From Parachlamydiales bacterium (GTDB taxonomy: Bacteria; Chlamydiota; Chlamydiia; Chlamydiales; JABDDJ01), in the NCBI GenBank assembly GCA_041671045.1, contig JBAZCF010000002.1, forward strand, positions 310,001 through 374,000: a DNA stretch of 64,000 bases, read 5' to 3'. The notes beneath the pieces were generated by a model. The model was given only the letters and a program-made list of their open reading frames with translations. It was not told the DNA's origin and made no database searches. The first letter of the stretch is position 1, and each line of letters opens with the position of its first letter. Made by a program: the position numbers and the translations under genes. Shown here piece by piece: positions 43,786-52,975 of this stretch.

Positions 43786-44837
43786 TGGGAAGGTCCTTTG
43801 TAGAAAGGGAGTTGTACAACAGTGGCGCGGCAGGGTTTATCCCTAATATTAACTTCGATTTTATCCCCTGCTTGAAGCACATGATGTACCATAACGATAG
43901 CAATGCTTTTTTTCAATGTAGGAGAGAAAGTTCCGGAAGTGACCTCGCCGATTTGGTTTCCTTGCATTACTACAGGGCACCCAGCCCGGGCAATCCCCGG
44001 CTCATCCAGGATGATTCCATATTGATGTCTACCGGAGGATTCTTTTAAAAGAGCTTGTTTGCCGATGAAATTTTCTTTAGTGAGTTTAACCGCCCAGGCA
44101 GAGACAGTTTCTGTGGGTTGGGTGGTGTCGCTGAGTTCATGTCCAAAGAGGGCGTAACCTTTTTCGAGGCGGAGGGTATCTCTTGCGCCTAAGCCCACAG
44201 GTACTACACCTTCTTGTATGAAGAGGTCCCATATTTCTTTCAGCTGTGAAAAAGGGACGAAAATTTCTATTCCCTTCTCACCGGTATAACCTGTGCGGGA
44301 GATGAGGAGTCCAGCAGTTTTTATGGAGGTCATGGGAGCTAATGAGGCAGTTTCGGGAAATAATTTGGAAGCGATGGTCAATGAAGAAGGGCCTTGGATA
44401 GCTAAGATGCCCTCATTTGTGTAGGGAGAGTTGATAGCGACATTAAAATCTTTCGCTGAAACTTGAAGGTGTGAAAGTACCCTTTCTCTGTTAGATGCAT
44501 TTGAAACGACAGAACAGTTTTGCGGGGAGTGGCGTAAAATAATGACGTCATCGATGGCAGTGCCATCTTCGCGGCAGAGAACGGTGTAGATGGCTTGCCC
44601 ATCTTTCTTATGTGCAATAGTGTTGGTCGACACAAAGTCGCAGAAAAGCTCAGCGTCAGGACCCATGACCGAGATGCGTCCCATATGAGATACGTCAAAG
44701 ATACCCGCGTGTTCGCGTACAGCTTTATGTTCCTCAAGGATGCTTTGATATTGGATGGGCATTTCCCAGCCCGAGAAGTCGATGATCTTAGCGCCTAAAG
44801 CAGCGTGGATAGGATATAATGGAGTTTGCATTGTCAT
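43782..44837 (-). CDS. gcvT: Aminomethyltransferase (glycine cleavage T protein)
   Basis: Transfers the methylene carbon from GcvH to tetrahydrofolate, releasing ammonia. At 351 residues it is full length. Motifs: GAKIIDFSGWEMPIQY, EHAGIFDVSHMGRI, the folate-site region RTGYTGEKGIEIFVP, and LGARDTLRLEKGYALFGHELS. First gene of the operon; GGAG is close before the first ATG and also fits an ATG two codons later. I see no glycine riboswitch in the 128-bp gap upstream, which it shares with the divergent queF-like gene. Confidence 0.96.
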   Translation of the reverse strand: MTMQTPLYPIHAALGAKIIDFSGWEMPIQYQSILEEHKAVREHAGIFDVSHMGRISVMGPDAELFCDFVSTNTIAHKKDGQAIYTVLCREDGTAIDDVIILRHSPQNCSVVSNASNRERVLSHLQVSAKDFNVAINSPYTNEGILAIQGPSSLTIASKLFPETASLAPMTSIKTAGLLISRTGYTGEKGIEIFVPFSQLKEIWDLFIQEGVVPVGLGARDTLRLEKGYALFGHELSDTTQPTETVSAWAVKLTKENFIGKQALLKESSGRHQYGIILDEPGIARAGCPVVMQGNQIGEVTSGTFSPTLKKSIAIVMVHHVLQAGDKIEVNIRDKPCRATVVQLPFYKGPSQ

Positions 44838-44965
44838 ATTCTCCGCGCGTGCTTCAATAAATTACTGCACAGTCTGTATATATATATTCCAGCTAAGTCT
44901 TATCAGATAAGCTACCTTATGCTATAGTTTATTAAAATTCACGTGAAACAAGAGAAATTTTTAGG

Positions 44966-45325
44966 ATGCCTAATCAGAAATTATTGGAGATCATTCCAAA
45001 CGAATATGCGCATAGCCATTATGAGGTTACCCTCGTCTGTGACGAGTTTACCTGCTTATGCCCTTACACTTCCAAGCCTGAATTTGCGACATTGACTATC
45101 ACTTATACGCCTTGTGAGAAATTGATCGAGATGATTTCGCTAAAGAACTATTTAGCGTCATTCAGCAACGCTAAGTTTTTCCAGGAATTCGCTATCAACA
45201 AGATTTGCGACGACTTAGGCAAAGCACTTCAACCCAAAAGCTTAACTGTCAAAGGTGAGTTCTCTGCCCGCGGGGGGATGCGTCTGATTCCTATTTCCTA
45301 TTGGAATGCCGGCTGTACTTCCTAA
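44966..45325 (+). CDS. queF: QueF-like protein (preQ0 reductase family), altered active site
   Basis: A 119-residue type I QueF family member of the tunnelling fold. The family block LCPYTSKPEFATLTI keeps the nucleophilic Cys32 (Cys55 in B. subtilis). Relative to that enzyme, Asp62 is Glu39, His96 is Gln73 while Glu97 is kept (Glu74), and the NADPH-site ES-K-SLK block reads EMISLK. SARGGMRLIP matches the C-terminal TPRGG strand. The protein is also shorter at both ends. It may be a slow or repurposed enzyme; loss of function is possible. It diverges from gcvT. Confidence 0.82.
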   Translation: MPNQKLLEIIPNEYAHSHYEVTLVCDEFTCLCPYTSKPEFATLTITYTPCEKLIEMISLKNYLASFSNAKFFQEFAINKICDDLGKALQPKSLTVKGEFSARGGMRLIPISYWNAGCTS

Positions 45326-45491
45326 TACAAAATTGGGCTTAAAATTTTCTCTATCATTGAAGTTTGCTTTACTACATCCACCGAGAGTTCAACTTAATCA
45401 CCGATTTTAGTGGATATGTTGGGTTTACCACTTGAGGGGAAAGCTAAAGATTTGTTAGCATCCCTGACAGCAAATCTGGAGTTTTCCTATC

Positions 45492-47942
45492 ATGCTCGAA
45501 TTTTTTCGCAAATACCAACGGTCTTTCTTTCTGATCATCACTTTTTTTGTTGTGATCTCTTTTTCCTTTTTCGGAACGTTCAACGCAATATCTACGATGC
45601 GTCCGCTGAATACACCTACTTTTGATGCTGTAGACGGCACACAGATCACACGTGCGGATGTGGATGATATGGCACTTTTCCTGTCGACTGACATGGAAGA
45701 TAAAGTCCTCTTTGGAGGAATGTGGGGCCCTAACTTCCTCAATGATGGAGTGATATCCAAGGATTTCCTCGATACGGGGTTAGCAGCAATTATTGCAGAA
45801 AAATTTGCGGGCGTGCTTAGCCCTGAATTAGAGGCTAAACTTGAAAAAGAAAAGCGATTTAAAGGGTACAAACATCCCAGCGCACCTTTTTTAAGCTCCC
45901 TTGCAGTATGGAATTATTTCGCTCCGGAAATCAATACGCAGCTATTTGAACTTCAGCAGCAATCCAGCGCAGTGACACCTGAAGCATTACGCAGCAGGAT
46001 CAACCTTTACCTTGCTCAAAAAAAGTTTTCTGAGCCAATGCTTAAGCAGATGCTGTTATACCAACAACAGCAATATAACTGGATAAAACCTGATGATTCG
46101 ATTGTTCAATCAGATTTGACTCTCTTTGGCTACCATAACCTCTCCGATTGGTTTGGCCCCCGCTTTATTCATTTATTGGCTGAATTCATTTACAATAGCT
46201 CTGCTCAAGCGCGCGAACTGGGTTATGAAGTTTCACGTGAAGAGGCTTTGGCCGATCTGATAAAAAATACTTCGACCAGTTTCCAACAGCTACAAAACAA
46301 TCCCCGCTTAGGTGTTTCTACAACCGGAGATTATTTTAGACAGCAGCTGCAAAGAATGAATTTAGACCAGGGCCGTGCTGTCCACCTTTGGCAGCAAGTG
46401 ATGCTTTTCCGCCGCTTATATAATAACACGGGCAGCCTTGCGCTGGTCAACAGATTCGCTTTCGAGCGCTTTGGTGAGTTTGCAGGTGAAGGTGTGGTCG
46501 GTGTAGGGTATGCATTACCTAAAGCATTGCAAATTAAAGACTTTCATGATCTTCAAGCTCTTGAAATGTACCTTAAATCTATTTCAAAGAAAGGTAGCGA
46601 CCCTCTAGAACTTCCCAAAACTTTCTTCAGTGTAGATGAAATCATCAACCGTAATCCAGAGTTAGCTCAAAAACGCTATATCTTAGAAATTGCATCGGTA
46701 GATAAAAAAACACTTCAAGGCAAAGTTTCCATTAAAGAAATGTGGGATTGGGAAACTTCTCCTGCCGGCTGGAATAAAATCGTAAAAGAGTTTCCGGAGC
46801 TTGGAAAAGCCCAAGTCACAAAGCCAGAAGATAAGCGCAACGCAATTGATGCTTTAGAACCTGCTTTGCGTGCAAAAGTAGACTTCTATGCACGCAAAGA
46901 GATTGTGGATATGCATAATGACTGGCTGACAGATGCCCTAGCAAAAGCCCCTGTAAAGAAACAGGAAGTTGCTATCAGCTACCGTGGCAATGCCGCACCT
47001 TTTACTAATTTGAAGGATAATGCACAACTTATTGAGCTATTAGATAACGCACCGGTCGGCAAGGGATCTTTTAGCGATAAAGCTGATTCTATGTCGGCTC
47101 ATGCTTCTTTGAAACGCTTTACTACAGACGAGACTCATTATTATAGTATCAACGTTGTCGAGAAACCAAAAACAGCAGAAATAATACCTTTTGCAGCTGC
47201 GAAAGAACGTGGATTGCTTGATCCGCTTATCGATGCCTCTCTCAAGGGATATTATTTGACTATTCGCGACAAAAACCCGCAAAAATTCAAACGTCCTGAT
47301 GGCAGTTGGAAGCAATTTGAAGAAGTACGTAATGAAATTGCCGATGATTATTTTGCAATCATCTTAAAAAACATACGTGATGATGCTGTCGCAAGCGGCT
47401 TGATGCCCAAAGATGCCCCTCCGCTCACGAGCGATAGAGCTGCTTCATTGCGCCTCTACAAATATATGCGTACTCTGCGTAACAAAGCTGCTACAGATGC
47501 AACCTCCCTCAATGCAATGGTCAATGAAGCCATCACAGAGGGAGAAGGTTCAGAAATCACGTGGAAACCTTTACCAAACATTCAAGACCAATGGAAATTA
47601 GTAGCAGAGCCTTTCAAAGAGAATAGATCTTCTACCCATGCCAACATAGATCTGAATCAAGCCTTCAGCTTAACACTCAATGATTGGTCTAAAGTGTCAA
47701 CGCCTGTGAACGGAGACCTAGCTTTTTTCCAAGTCACCAATAAGGGGCTCGGAGATGCGAGCGATCCACTCTTTGATAAAACTATTGAAGCACATCGTCT
47801 CCTTGGCCACGAAGCAATGCAGAAGCTAGCTTCCGCTTCTGTTGATCATATGTTAGAGAAAAAAGCGATATCAATAGAGTTCCTTGGATCACCCGGGAAT
47901 GGGGCCTCCGAAATGGGGCTTCCTGAGACCCTTCCGGAATAA
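45492..47942 (+). CDS. PpiD/SurA-like periplasmic folding factor, membrane-anchored
   Basis: 816 residues. The N-terminus MLEFFRKYQRSFFLIITFF is a single membrane anchor in the style of PpiD, followed by a long periplasmic part rich in helices and Gln. I see the SurA-N-type helical region, but a clear parvulin rotamase motif is missing, so a chaperone without isomerase activity is possible. The start has no strong ribosome site, and the upstream 166 bp are plain. It is followed by a CBM9-like gene after 12 bp and probably shares its transcript. Confidence 0.72.
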   Translation: MLEFFRKYQRSFFLIITFFVVISFSFFGTFNAISTMRPLNTPTFDAVDGTQITRADVDDMALFLSTDMEDKVLFGGMWGPNFLNDGVISKDFLDTGLAAIIAEKFAGVLSPELEAKLEKEKRFKGYKHPSAPFLSSLAVWNYFAPEINTQLFELQQQSSAVTPEALRSRINLYLAQKKFSEPMLKQMLLYQQQQYNWIKPDDSIVQSDLTLFGYHNLSDWFGPRFIHLLAEFIYNSSAQARELGYEVSREEALADLIKNTSTSFQQLQNNPRLGVSTTGDYFRQQLQRMNLDQGRAVHLWQQVMLFRRLYNNTGSLALVNRFAFERFGEFAGEGVVGVGYALPKALQIKDFHDLQALEMYLKSISKKGSDPLELPKTFFSVDEIINRNPELAQKRYILEIASVDKKTLQGKVSIKEMWDWETSPAGWNKIVKEFPELGKAQVTKPEDKRNAIDALEPALRAKVDFYARKEIVDMHNDWLTDALAKAPVKKQEVAISYRGNAAPFTNLKDNAQLIELLDNAPVGKGSFSDKADSMSAHASLKRFTTDETHYYSINVVEKPKTAEIIPFAAAKERGLLDPLIDASLKGYYLTIRDKNPQKFKRPDGSWKQFEEVRNEIADDYFAIILKNIRDDAVASGLMPKDAPPLTSDRAASLRLYKYMRTLRNKAATDATSLNAMVNEAITEGEGSEITWKPLPNIQDQWKLVAEPFKENRSSTHANIDLNQAFSLTLNDWSKVSTPVNGDLAFFQVTNKGLGDASDPLFDKTIEAHRLLGHEAMQKLASASVDHMLEKKAISIEFLGSPGNGASEMGLPETLPE

Positions 47943-47954
47943 GGAACACAGTGC

Positions 47955-48608
47955 ATGGATGAAGAGACGCCCCTAATACTGACACCCGTAAACTTCTTTC
48001 AGTTTGCATTTGAACTGCATAAGATAGATTTACAGCCGCTGGCATCTTTAGGGAAGCGTCTCTCTCATCCGAAGTATCGTCTCCCGGATTTATCCGGCTT
48101 ATGTGCAGAAGAAGCTTTTGCAGAAATATATATGGGATGGGCTGAACAGGGTCTTGCAATCCATGTACTCTGCAATGAGACATTTAATAGAGTATCCTAT
48201 CCAGATGTGACACGCGGCGATAGCTTAGAGCTTTTCTTAGATACACGTGACGTAAAAACCAGTGGTTATAATACACGCTACTGCCACCATTTTTATTGTT
48301 TGCCTGAAAGCATCGAAGGACACCAAGCAGGTGAGATTACGCACTTCCGTACAGAGGATGCGCATGAATGGTGCAATCATGAAGATTTGGAAGTTAAGGC
48401 AAGCAAGCATAGCGGCTCTTATTCATTGACTTTGATTATACCTTCACATTGCATGACAGGCTACGATCCGGAGAATTTTAATCGGATAGGCATTTCCTAT
48501 CGAGTTAACCGTACAGTTGGACCCCAGCAGCATTTTAGTGCAGTAAGCGAAGAATTCCAAATCGAACAGCAGCCCTCTCTATGGGCAAGCTTCAAGTTGA
48601 TTCCTTAA
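47955..48608 (+). CDS. CBM9/DOMON-like beta-sandwich protein
   Basis: 217 residues, with start after AAGGAAC. The pattern (AEIYMGWAEQGLAIHVLC, then YPDVTRGDSLELFLDTRD, then CHHFYCLP) resembles carbohydrate-binding module family 9 or DOMON-type sandwiches used for sugar or haem binding. No signal peptide is visible, so it is probably cytoplasmic unless secreted by another route. Seven cysteines and several His are notable. Ligand unknown. It is the last gene of a two-gene unit with the PpiD-like gene. Confidence 0.68.
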   Translation: MDEETPLILTPVNFFQFAFELHKIDLQPLASLGKRLSHPKYRLPDLSGLCAEEAFAEIYMGWAEQGLAIHVLCNETFNRVSYPDVTRGDSLELFLDTRDVKTSGYNTRYCHHFYCLPESIEGHQAGEITHFRTEDAHEWCNHEDLEVKASKHSGSYSLTLIIPSHCMTGYDPENFNRIGISYRVNRTVGPQQHFSAVSEEFQIEQQPSLWASFKLIP

Positions 48609-48746
48609 TATTAGGTAACACTTATACCTTATCGATGCCCTAAGTATTGTTTATACACATATGTCCAGCGCTGGAAGGACTGGCAATATCTCATTAAGTC
48701 AACAATGTATATAAAACGGAAATTGGCCTGAAGGTCAAAAAGAAAG

Positions 48747-48776
48747 AGCGTTGTATAGTTTACACTATACAACGCT
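48747..48776 (-). terminator. Rho-independent terminator
   Basis: A perfect 13-bp stem (48747-48759 with 48764-48776) and 4-base loop. On the minus strand it is followed by CTTTCTTTTTG, so it ends the DUF2125-like gene at 48792. It may also stop the plus-strand transcript from 48608. Confidence 0.88.
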
Positions 48777-48791
48777 TTGGGAATAGACTGC

Positions 48792-50483
48792 TTATTTTGC
48801 AGGAGCAACAGGTGCAGCCGGAGCCTTAGGAGTAGTGCTGTTGTTAGGTGCCGGTAAAACCTGTGGTGGAATTACTGGAGCAGGTGCAGGAGTTGGAACC
48901 AATGTGCCATATAATTCAAAGGCTTTTCCTAGAAACTCTGGCAGTTTCAGTGTGCCCACTTTCCAGTGATCTTGATCATTATATACAAATGTTACGCGCA
49001 GATCTGTCGTGTCTTTAGCCGGATCATCGGAAATCTCATTCAGGAATGTTAGAGTTTTCTTGATAGCTTCAGGACTTAAGGATGCAACGCTGTTGTCTTT
49101 AGAGATGGAATACTTGTTATAAACCTGTACGACTTTATTGTAGAAATCTGTAAGGTTCTCTACGAGCTGCTTATAACGTGTGATTTTTAGTAAGCCATTG
49201 ACATTAGGATCAGAGAAGTTGTTCTTAAAATCACCTTTAGTCGTAATAGACAGTGCATAAGGAGGGAAAATATAGTCGAAAGCACTTAAGTCAAATTTAC
49301 CGAATTCAACGACATTATTTTGCATGTCGGCAGAACCAATGAAATCGACCTTGTTAGTAATTTTCCCAAATTCATGTAGAGCAGGAATAAGTTTGATGAT
49401 GTCCTCTCTAGCATTCATTAGCTGTTCTTGTTCTTTTGGATTATCTCCGACAAAAGTTTTTGCGAACTCAGGACTTTTGAGAAGCACAGATAAAGCTCTA
49501 CGGATAGCTTGATCATACTTTTCTGTATAAGTACTCTCAGCAAAGCCTTTAAAAGTTAATGTCCACAAAGTATTGTCTTGCAATAGGGATAATACGAAGT
49601 TTTGCAGGGTGCTGGTGTAGATTTCAGAGTTGAAACTGAACTTATCTAATTTGAAGCAAGCTTCAGCTTTTCTAGGTTGGAATGGATTGGAACTAAGGTC
49701 TTCCCATTTTCCTGGTTCAGGATAGCATACAGAACCTTCCAATTCTACTTGCGTTTTACCCATGTCTGTGGGGTTATAATAAAAAGTGCTAAGCACTTCA
49801 ACGGAATCAGGAGTTTTGACTTGCAGATCTTTAGTATATAAAGAGTAAGTGATGTCTTGCTGTCCTTCTTTATAGTCCCTTCTGTTGACTTTTATGTCTA
49901 ATGGACCCGAAGTGATTTGCAGAGGTGTTTTTTCATTGATCTCAGTGTTAAAAGACATCTCCTCAAGGTTGGACTTGAAAGATAGGAAGCTGAGGTTCAT
50001 GTCTTGGGTAGTATTTTTTTCTTGTAGGAGGACATTTTTCAGAATGTCGAAATGGGAGGAGTTTCCATCTTCCAGCGCTAATGCTGTTTTTCCTTTGACC
50101 ACTAATGTATGTGGGAGTCCTGTTTGAGAAAGCATTTCAGACTGAATTGTCGTTGTGCCGTTGCTTGTGATCAGCCTTTCTTTCTGCCATAAAGGAATGG
50201 AAAGGGTCAGGGAGCCGTCGACTTTTACTTCGAAATTTTCTTTGCTGTCTTGCTGATGTTTCTTTACCTTCACATTTTCAAGACGTAAATTGATGTGGCT
50301 AGGAAAGCCTTCTTTCGAGAGGGAGTCATATGTCACGGTCTCGATATTATTCTCTTTCTGCCATTCTGCAACGCTTTCTTTAAAAGCTGTTTCGGCTTTG
50401 TTTGCTAAAACATACCAATATGCGCTATATCCTGCCGCAGCTGCTAGGAGGATCAAACCTAATGAGTTAATAATTTTTTTCAT
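48792..50483 (-). CDS. DUF2125-like exported protein
   Basis: 563 residues from MKKIINS (50483), with AAAGGT upstream; the longer frame adds ten unlikely residues. A signal anchor (LGLILLAAAAGYSAYWYVLA) is followed by AFKESVAEWQKENN and YDSLSKEGFPSHINLRLENV, the opening pattern of DUF2125 envelope proteins. The body is strand-rich and the C-terminus is a Pro/Ala-rich tail (PAPAPVIPPQ). Probably periplasmic and membrane-tethered. Role unknown. Single gene with its own terminator. Confidence 0.78.
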   Translation of the reverse strand: MKKIINSLGLILLAAAAGYSAYWYVLANKAETAFKESVAEWQKENNIETVTYDSLSKEGFPSHINLRLENVKVKKHQQDSKENFEVKVDGSLTLSIPLWQKERLITSNGTTTIQSEMLSQTGLPHTLVVKGKTALALEDGNSSHFDILKNVLLQEKNTTQDMNLSFLSFKSNLEEMSFNTEINEKTPLQITSGPLDIKVNRRDYKEGQQDITYSLYTKDLQVKTPDSVEVLSTFYYNPTDMGKTQVELEGSVCYPEPGKWEDLSSNPFQPRKAEACFKLDKFSFNSEIYTSTLQNFVLSLLQDNTLWTLTFKGFAESTYTEKYDQAIRRALSVLLKSPEFAKTFVGDNPKEQEQLMNAREDIIKLIPALHEFGKITNKVDFIGSADMQNNVVEFGKFDLSAFDYIFPPYALSITTKGDFKNNFSDPNVNGLLKITRYKQLVENLTDFYNKVVQVYNKYSISKDNSVASLSPEAIKKTLTFLNEISDDPAKDTTDLRVTFVYNDQDHWKVGTLKLPEFLGKAFELYGTLVPTPAPAPVIPPQVLPAPNNSTTPKAPAAPVAPAK

Positions 50484-50557
50484 ATTTTGACCTTTATGGG
50501 ATGATATTAGCACTATAGTACAGAAGCGATATCTTTTTCTAGAAATTAGGAATAGAA

Positions 50558-50583
50558 ATGGAAACGGTCGAGACCGTTTCCAT
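50558..50583 (-). terminator. Terminator hairpin after the collagen-like genes
   Basis: A perfect 12-bp stem (50558-50569 with 50572-50583) and 2-base loop, 12 bases past the stop at 50595. On the minus strand it is followed by TTTCTATTCC. It should end the two-gene collagen-like transcript. Confidence 0.82.
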
Positions 50584-50594
50584 ATTGTGCATAT

Positions 50595-51584
50595 CTAATC
50601 AAATTCCACAGCTTGGAAATGAATAAAGTTAGTGCCCGCGTCGGCTTCAATCGTGACCGAACCTGCACCTCTACCAGAGATGAAAGGTTCAGACAAACCG
50701 CTACCACCATTTTGTAATGTTGATACCACTACCGGTGCTTGTAGTGTGGTAAAATTAATTAGGTACCTAAGTGGTGTGGCATTGGTCTGCGTAAATATAT
50801 AGCCGGGGCCCGATCCATTGAGATCATCTTTATCGATGATTCCTTCCACAATGGACACTGTAGTGGTTCCTGCAGGGATAATCAATACCGTTGGACCCGT
50901 AGAGCCTTGTGGACCCTGAGGCCCTGCAATGCCTTGCGGTCCCACTGGACCTTGAGCTCCCGGAAGTCCGGGAGTGCCCGCAAGACCCGGACTTCCGGGA
51001 TTGCCTCCAGCACCTGGAACGCCTTGTACACCTTGGTTGCCTACCGTACCATCTATTCCAGGGTCACCAGTAGGGCCTGGAGGACCTGGAGGGCCTGAAG
51101 CCCCTAATGTGCCTGTTGTGCCTGGAACACCTGTCGGTCCTGGAGGGCCGACGCCGCCCGGAGCCCCTGCCGGTCCGGGAAGACCGTCAACACCATCTGT
51201 GCCTGGGGGGCCTATGACGCCCGGTATACCTTGAACGCCTTGGGTGCCTTGAGGTCCGGTAAGACCGGCTGCACCGGGATCACCGTCTGGACCTTGTAAG
51301 CCTGGAGGGCCCATCACACCATTGAGTCCTGGGGGACCTGCTTGGCCTGGAAAACCTGGAGGACCTGGAGGACCTTGTACGCCGGGAGCCCCTGAATAAT
51401 AACTTCCGCTATATCCACTCCCCGAAGAATACCCGCTGCTAGAGCGTGTATCAAATAAGGGGGGATCTCCTGCTGCTGCCAGAAGGAGATCCGTATCAAT
51501 AGCTATCTCGGCATTCAAGTTGCCGCTAAGGGCAATGAAAGGAATGCCTAGGAGCCATAGCTTTCGTAATGAGTATTTCAACAT
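50595..51584 (-). CDS. Secreted collagen-like protein 1
   Basis: 329 residues from the ATG at 51584, with AAAGGT upstream; a GTG at 51602 directly abuts the previous gene. Signal peptide (LWLLGIPFIALSGNLNA), a short Ser/Tyr/Gly-rich linker, then 56 uninterrupted Gly-X-Y triplets by my count, then a C-terminal strand-rich domain of about 100 residues that contains PAGTTTVSIVEGIID and GSGPGY. Gly-X-Y repeats form triple helices in bacterial collagens; the C-terminal domain probably drives trimerisation or anchoring. Surface or secreted location and a host-adhesion role are inferred. Tandem paralogue of the next gene. Confidence 0.92.
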   Translation of the reverse strand: MLKYSLRKLWLLGIPFIALSGNLNAEIAIDTDLLLAAAGDPPLFDTRSSSGYSSGSGYSGSYYSGAPGVQGPPGPPGFPGQAGPPGLNGVMGPPGLQGPDGDPGAAGLTGPQGTQGVQGIPGVIGPPGTDGVDGLPGPAGAPGGVGPPGPTGVPGTTGTLGASGPPGPPGPTGDPGIDGTVGNQGVQGVPGAGGNPGSPGLAGTPGLPGAQGPVGPQGIAGPQGPQGSTGPTVLIIPAGTTTVSIVEGIIDKDDLNGSGPGYIFTQTNATPLRYLINFTTLQAPVVVSTLQNGGSGLSEPFISGRGAGSVTIEADAGTNFIHFQAVEFD

Positions 51585-51602
51585 TTTTAATACCTTTAGC
51601 AC

Positions 51603-52565
51603 TTAGTTGGCTTCAATAGCTATGAAGTCAAGCGAGTTAACGTTATCAGAGAACTCCACCTCGACTAAGCCCACTGAATTGGACAAGATAAACGGTGTGT
51701 TACCTACGTTGCTTCCGTTCTCATAAGAGAGGGTTACTGCAGGTAGGCTTAAAGTATTAAAAGCAATTTGATATCTTCTTGGAGTAGTATTAGTACGCGT
51801 AAAGGTATAACCCGGTCCGCTACCATTTATATCTCCTGCATCGATAATGCCTGCGACAATAGAGATGGTTGTGGCTCCAGCTGGAACAACTAAGTTGTTA
51901 GGGCCGGGATTGCCTTGCGGTCCGGCAGGTCCTGCGGGTCCTTGCGGTCCGGCAGGTCCTTGTACACCGACAGGGCCGTTGGCACCGTTGGCACCGTTAG
52001 CGCCAGGGGCTCCAGTTGGACCTACAGCTCCTGGAGGACCTTGAGGGCCGGGAACGCCTGTAGCTCCATTGGCTCCTGGTGCGCCGGGTGCGCCTGCTGG
52101 GCCAGGGGCTCCTGCAGCGCCGTCGATGCCGTCAGCGCCTGGGGGGCCCGCGGCTCCTGGAGCTCCGGCTGTTCCTGTTGCGCCTGGCATGCCTGGTTGT
52201 CCGTTTTGACCGTTAGGTCCTTGGGGTCCTGCAGGGCCTTGCAGACCTTGAGCACCGGGAGCTCCTGCTGCACCGGGCGCGCCTGGTGTGCCGGGGTTAC
52301 CTTGTACGCCAGGAGGGCCTTGAGGACCAACTTGACCCGCAGGGCCTGGAGGACCTAGTGCTCCTGGAGGGCCTGGAGGTCCTGCAGGACCTGGAGGACC
52401 CGGAGGGCAGTTGTAACTTGAAGAGGAAGATCCAGAGTTATAAGAAGAATAGAAACTAGTATCTTCTGTTATGAAATCTGAATCGTCAGCGTAGATCTGA
52501 GCTGAGCTAGTAAGGGCAGTGGCAATAAGAAAAATAGTAAGCCACCGGGGAGAGAGTAAATTCAT
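51603..52565 (-). CDS. Secreted collagen-like protein 2
   Basis: 320 residues from MNLLSPRW (52565), after AAGGTGACGCA. Signal peptide (WLTIFLIATALTSSAQIYA), a Ser/Tyr-rich linker with one Cys just before the repeat, 56 Gly-X-Y triplets by my count (richer in Ala, Asn and Gln than in protein 1), and a C-terminal domain matching that of protein 1 (VPAGATTISIVAGIID, GSGPGYTF). Its stop abuts the next gene, so the two are co-transcribed. The identical triplet count despite different triplet content suggests selection on rod length. Confidence 0.92.
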   Translation of the reverse strand: MNLLSPRWLTIFLIATALTSSAQIYADDSDFITEDTSFYSSYNSGSSSSSYNCPPGPPGPAGPPGPPGALGPPGPAGQVGPQGPPGVQGNPGTPGAPGAAGAPGAQGLQGPAGPQGPNGQNGQPGMPGATGTAGAPGAAGPPGADGIDGAAGAPGPAGAPGAPGANGATGVPGPQGPPGAVGPTGAPGANGANGANGPVGVQGPAGPQGPAGPAGPQGNPGPNNLVVPAGATTISIVAGIIDAGDINGSGPGYTFTRTNTTPRRYQIAFNTLSLPAVTLSYENGSNVGNTPFILSNSVGLVEVEFSDNVNSLDFIAIEAN

Positions 52566-52743
52566 TGCGTCACCTTGTAAAAGCTGCATATATTGCTTTG
52601 GGCGGAGCTAACAGGCCATTCGCTTAAATGGATTGTAAGCACGCTCTTGTAGGAATACAAACAGTCGGCTTATGTCTGTGGCTGAACTTAATCTTTTTTT
52701 TAATTAGATGCAAGAAGATGGAATATTTTTTGCTGTAACAAGG

Positions 52744-52767
52744 CCGCCGGAGGATTTCCTCCGGCGG
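52744..52767 (-). terminator. GC-rich hairpin after the small ORF
   Basis: A perfect 10-bp stem (CCGCCGGAGG with its complement) and 4-base loop, 8 bases past the stop at 52775. There is no clean T-run after it, so it is a weak terminator candidate or a stabilising 3' hairpin. Confidence 0.6.
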
Positions 52768-52774
52768 AACATAT

Positions 52775-52975
52775 TTAAAAAGAGACTGATAGGATACCGC
52801 TGATGGTAATGGTTTTTACGGAATTTGCTCCGACAAAACCTACCTCAGAAGACTTCTTCTGTAAGAGGAACAGATGAGGTTCTATAACATTGATCTCAGT
52901 CATAGATTCCATTTCTGTTTCTTGCAGATCGTCTATTGCAACGGTTGCATGGTTAAAGCTCACACTATACTCCAT
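52775..52975 (-). CDS. Small uncharacterised protein (66 residues)
   Basis: A short frame with a Glu/Met-rich middle (LQETEMESMTEINVIEP) and a Val/Ile/Ser-rich, strand-like C-terminus (KTITISGILSVSF). No family recognised. It is supported by a 3' hairpin directly after its stop and by a structured leader before its ATG. No ordinary ribosome site is visible, since the bases before the ATG are part of a UACG-loop hairpin. It could be a small regulatory or surface protein; non-coding status remains possible. Confidence 0.45.
   Translation of the reverse strand: MEYSVSFNHATVAIDDLQETEMESMTEINVIEPHLFLLQKKSSEVGFVGANSVKTITISGILSVSF

Noticed and set aside
44838..44965. Possible glycine or preQ1 riboswitch between gcvT and the queF-like gene.
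   Set aside because: I find no conserved aptamer core on either strand; only a short CTTATC-A-GATAAG palindrome, too weak to call.
50907..52358. Several proline- or glycine-rich open frames on the plus strand opposite the collagen-like genes.
   Set aside because: They are mirror frames of the Gly-X-Y repeats with no start signals; the minus strand has signal peptides and conserved end domains.
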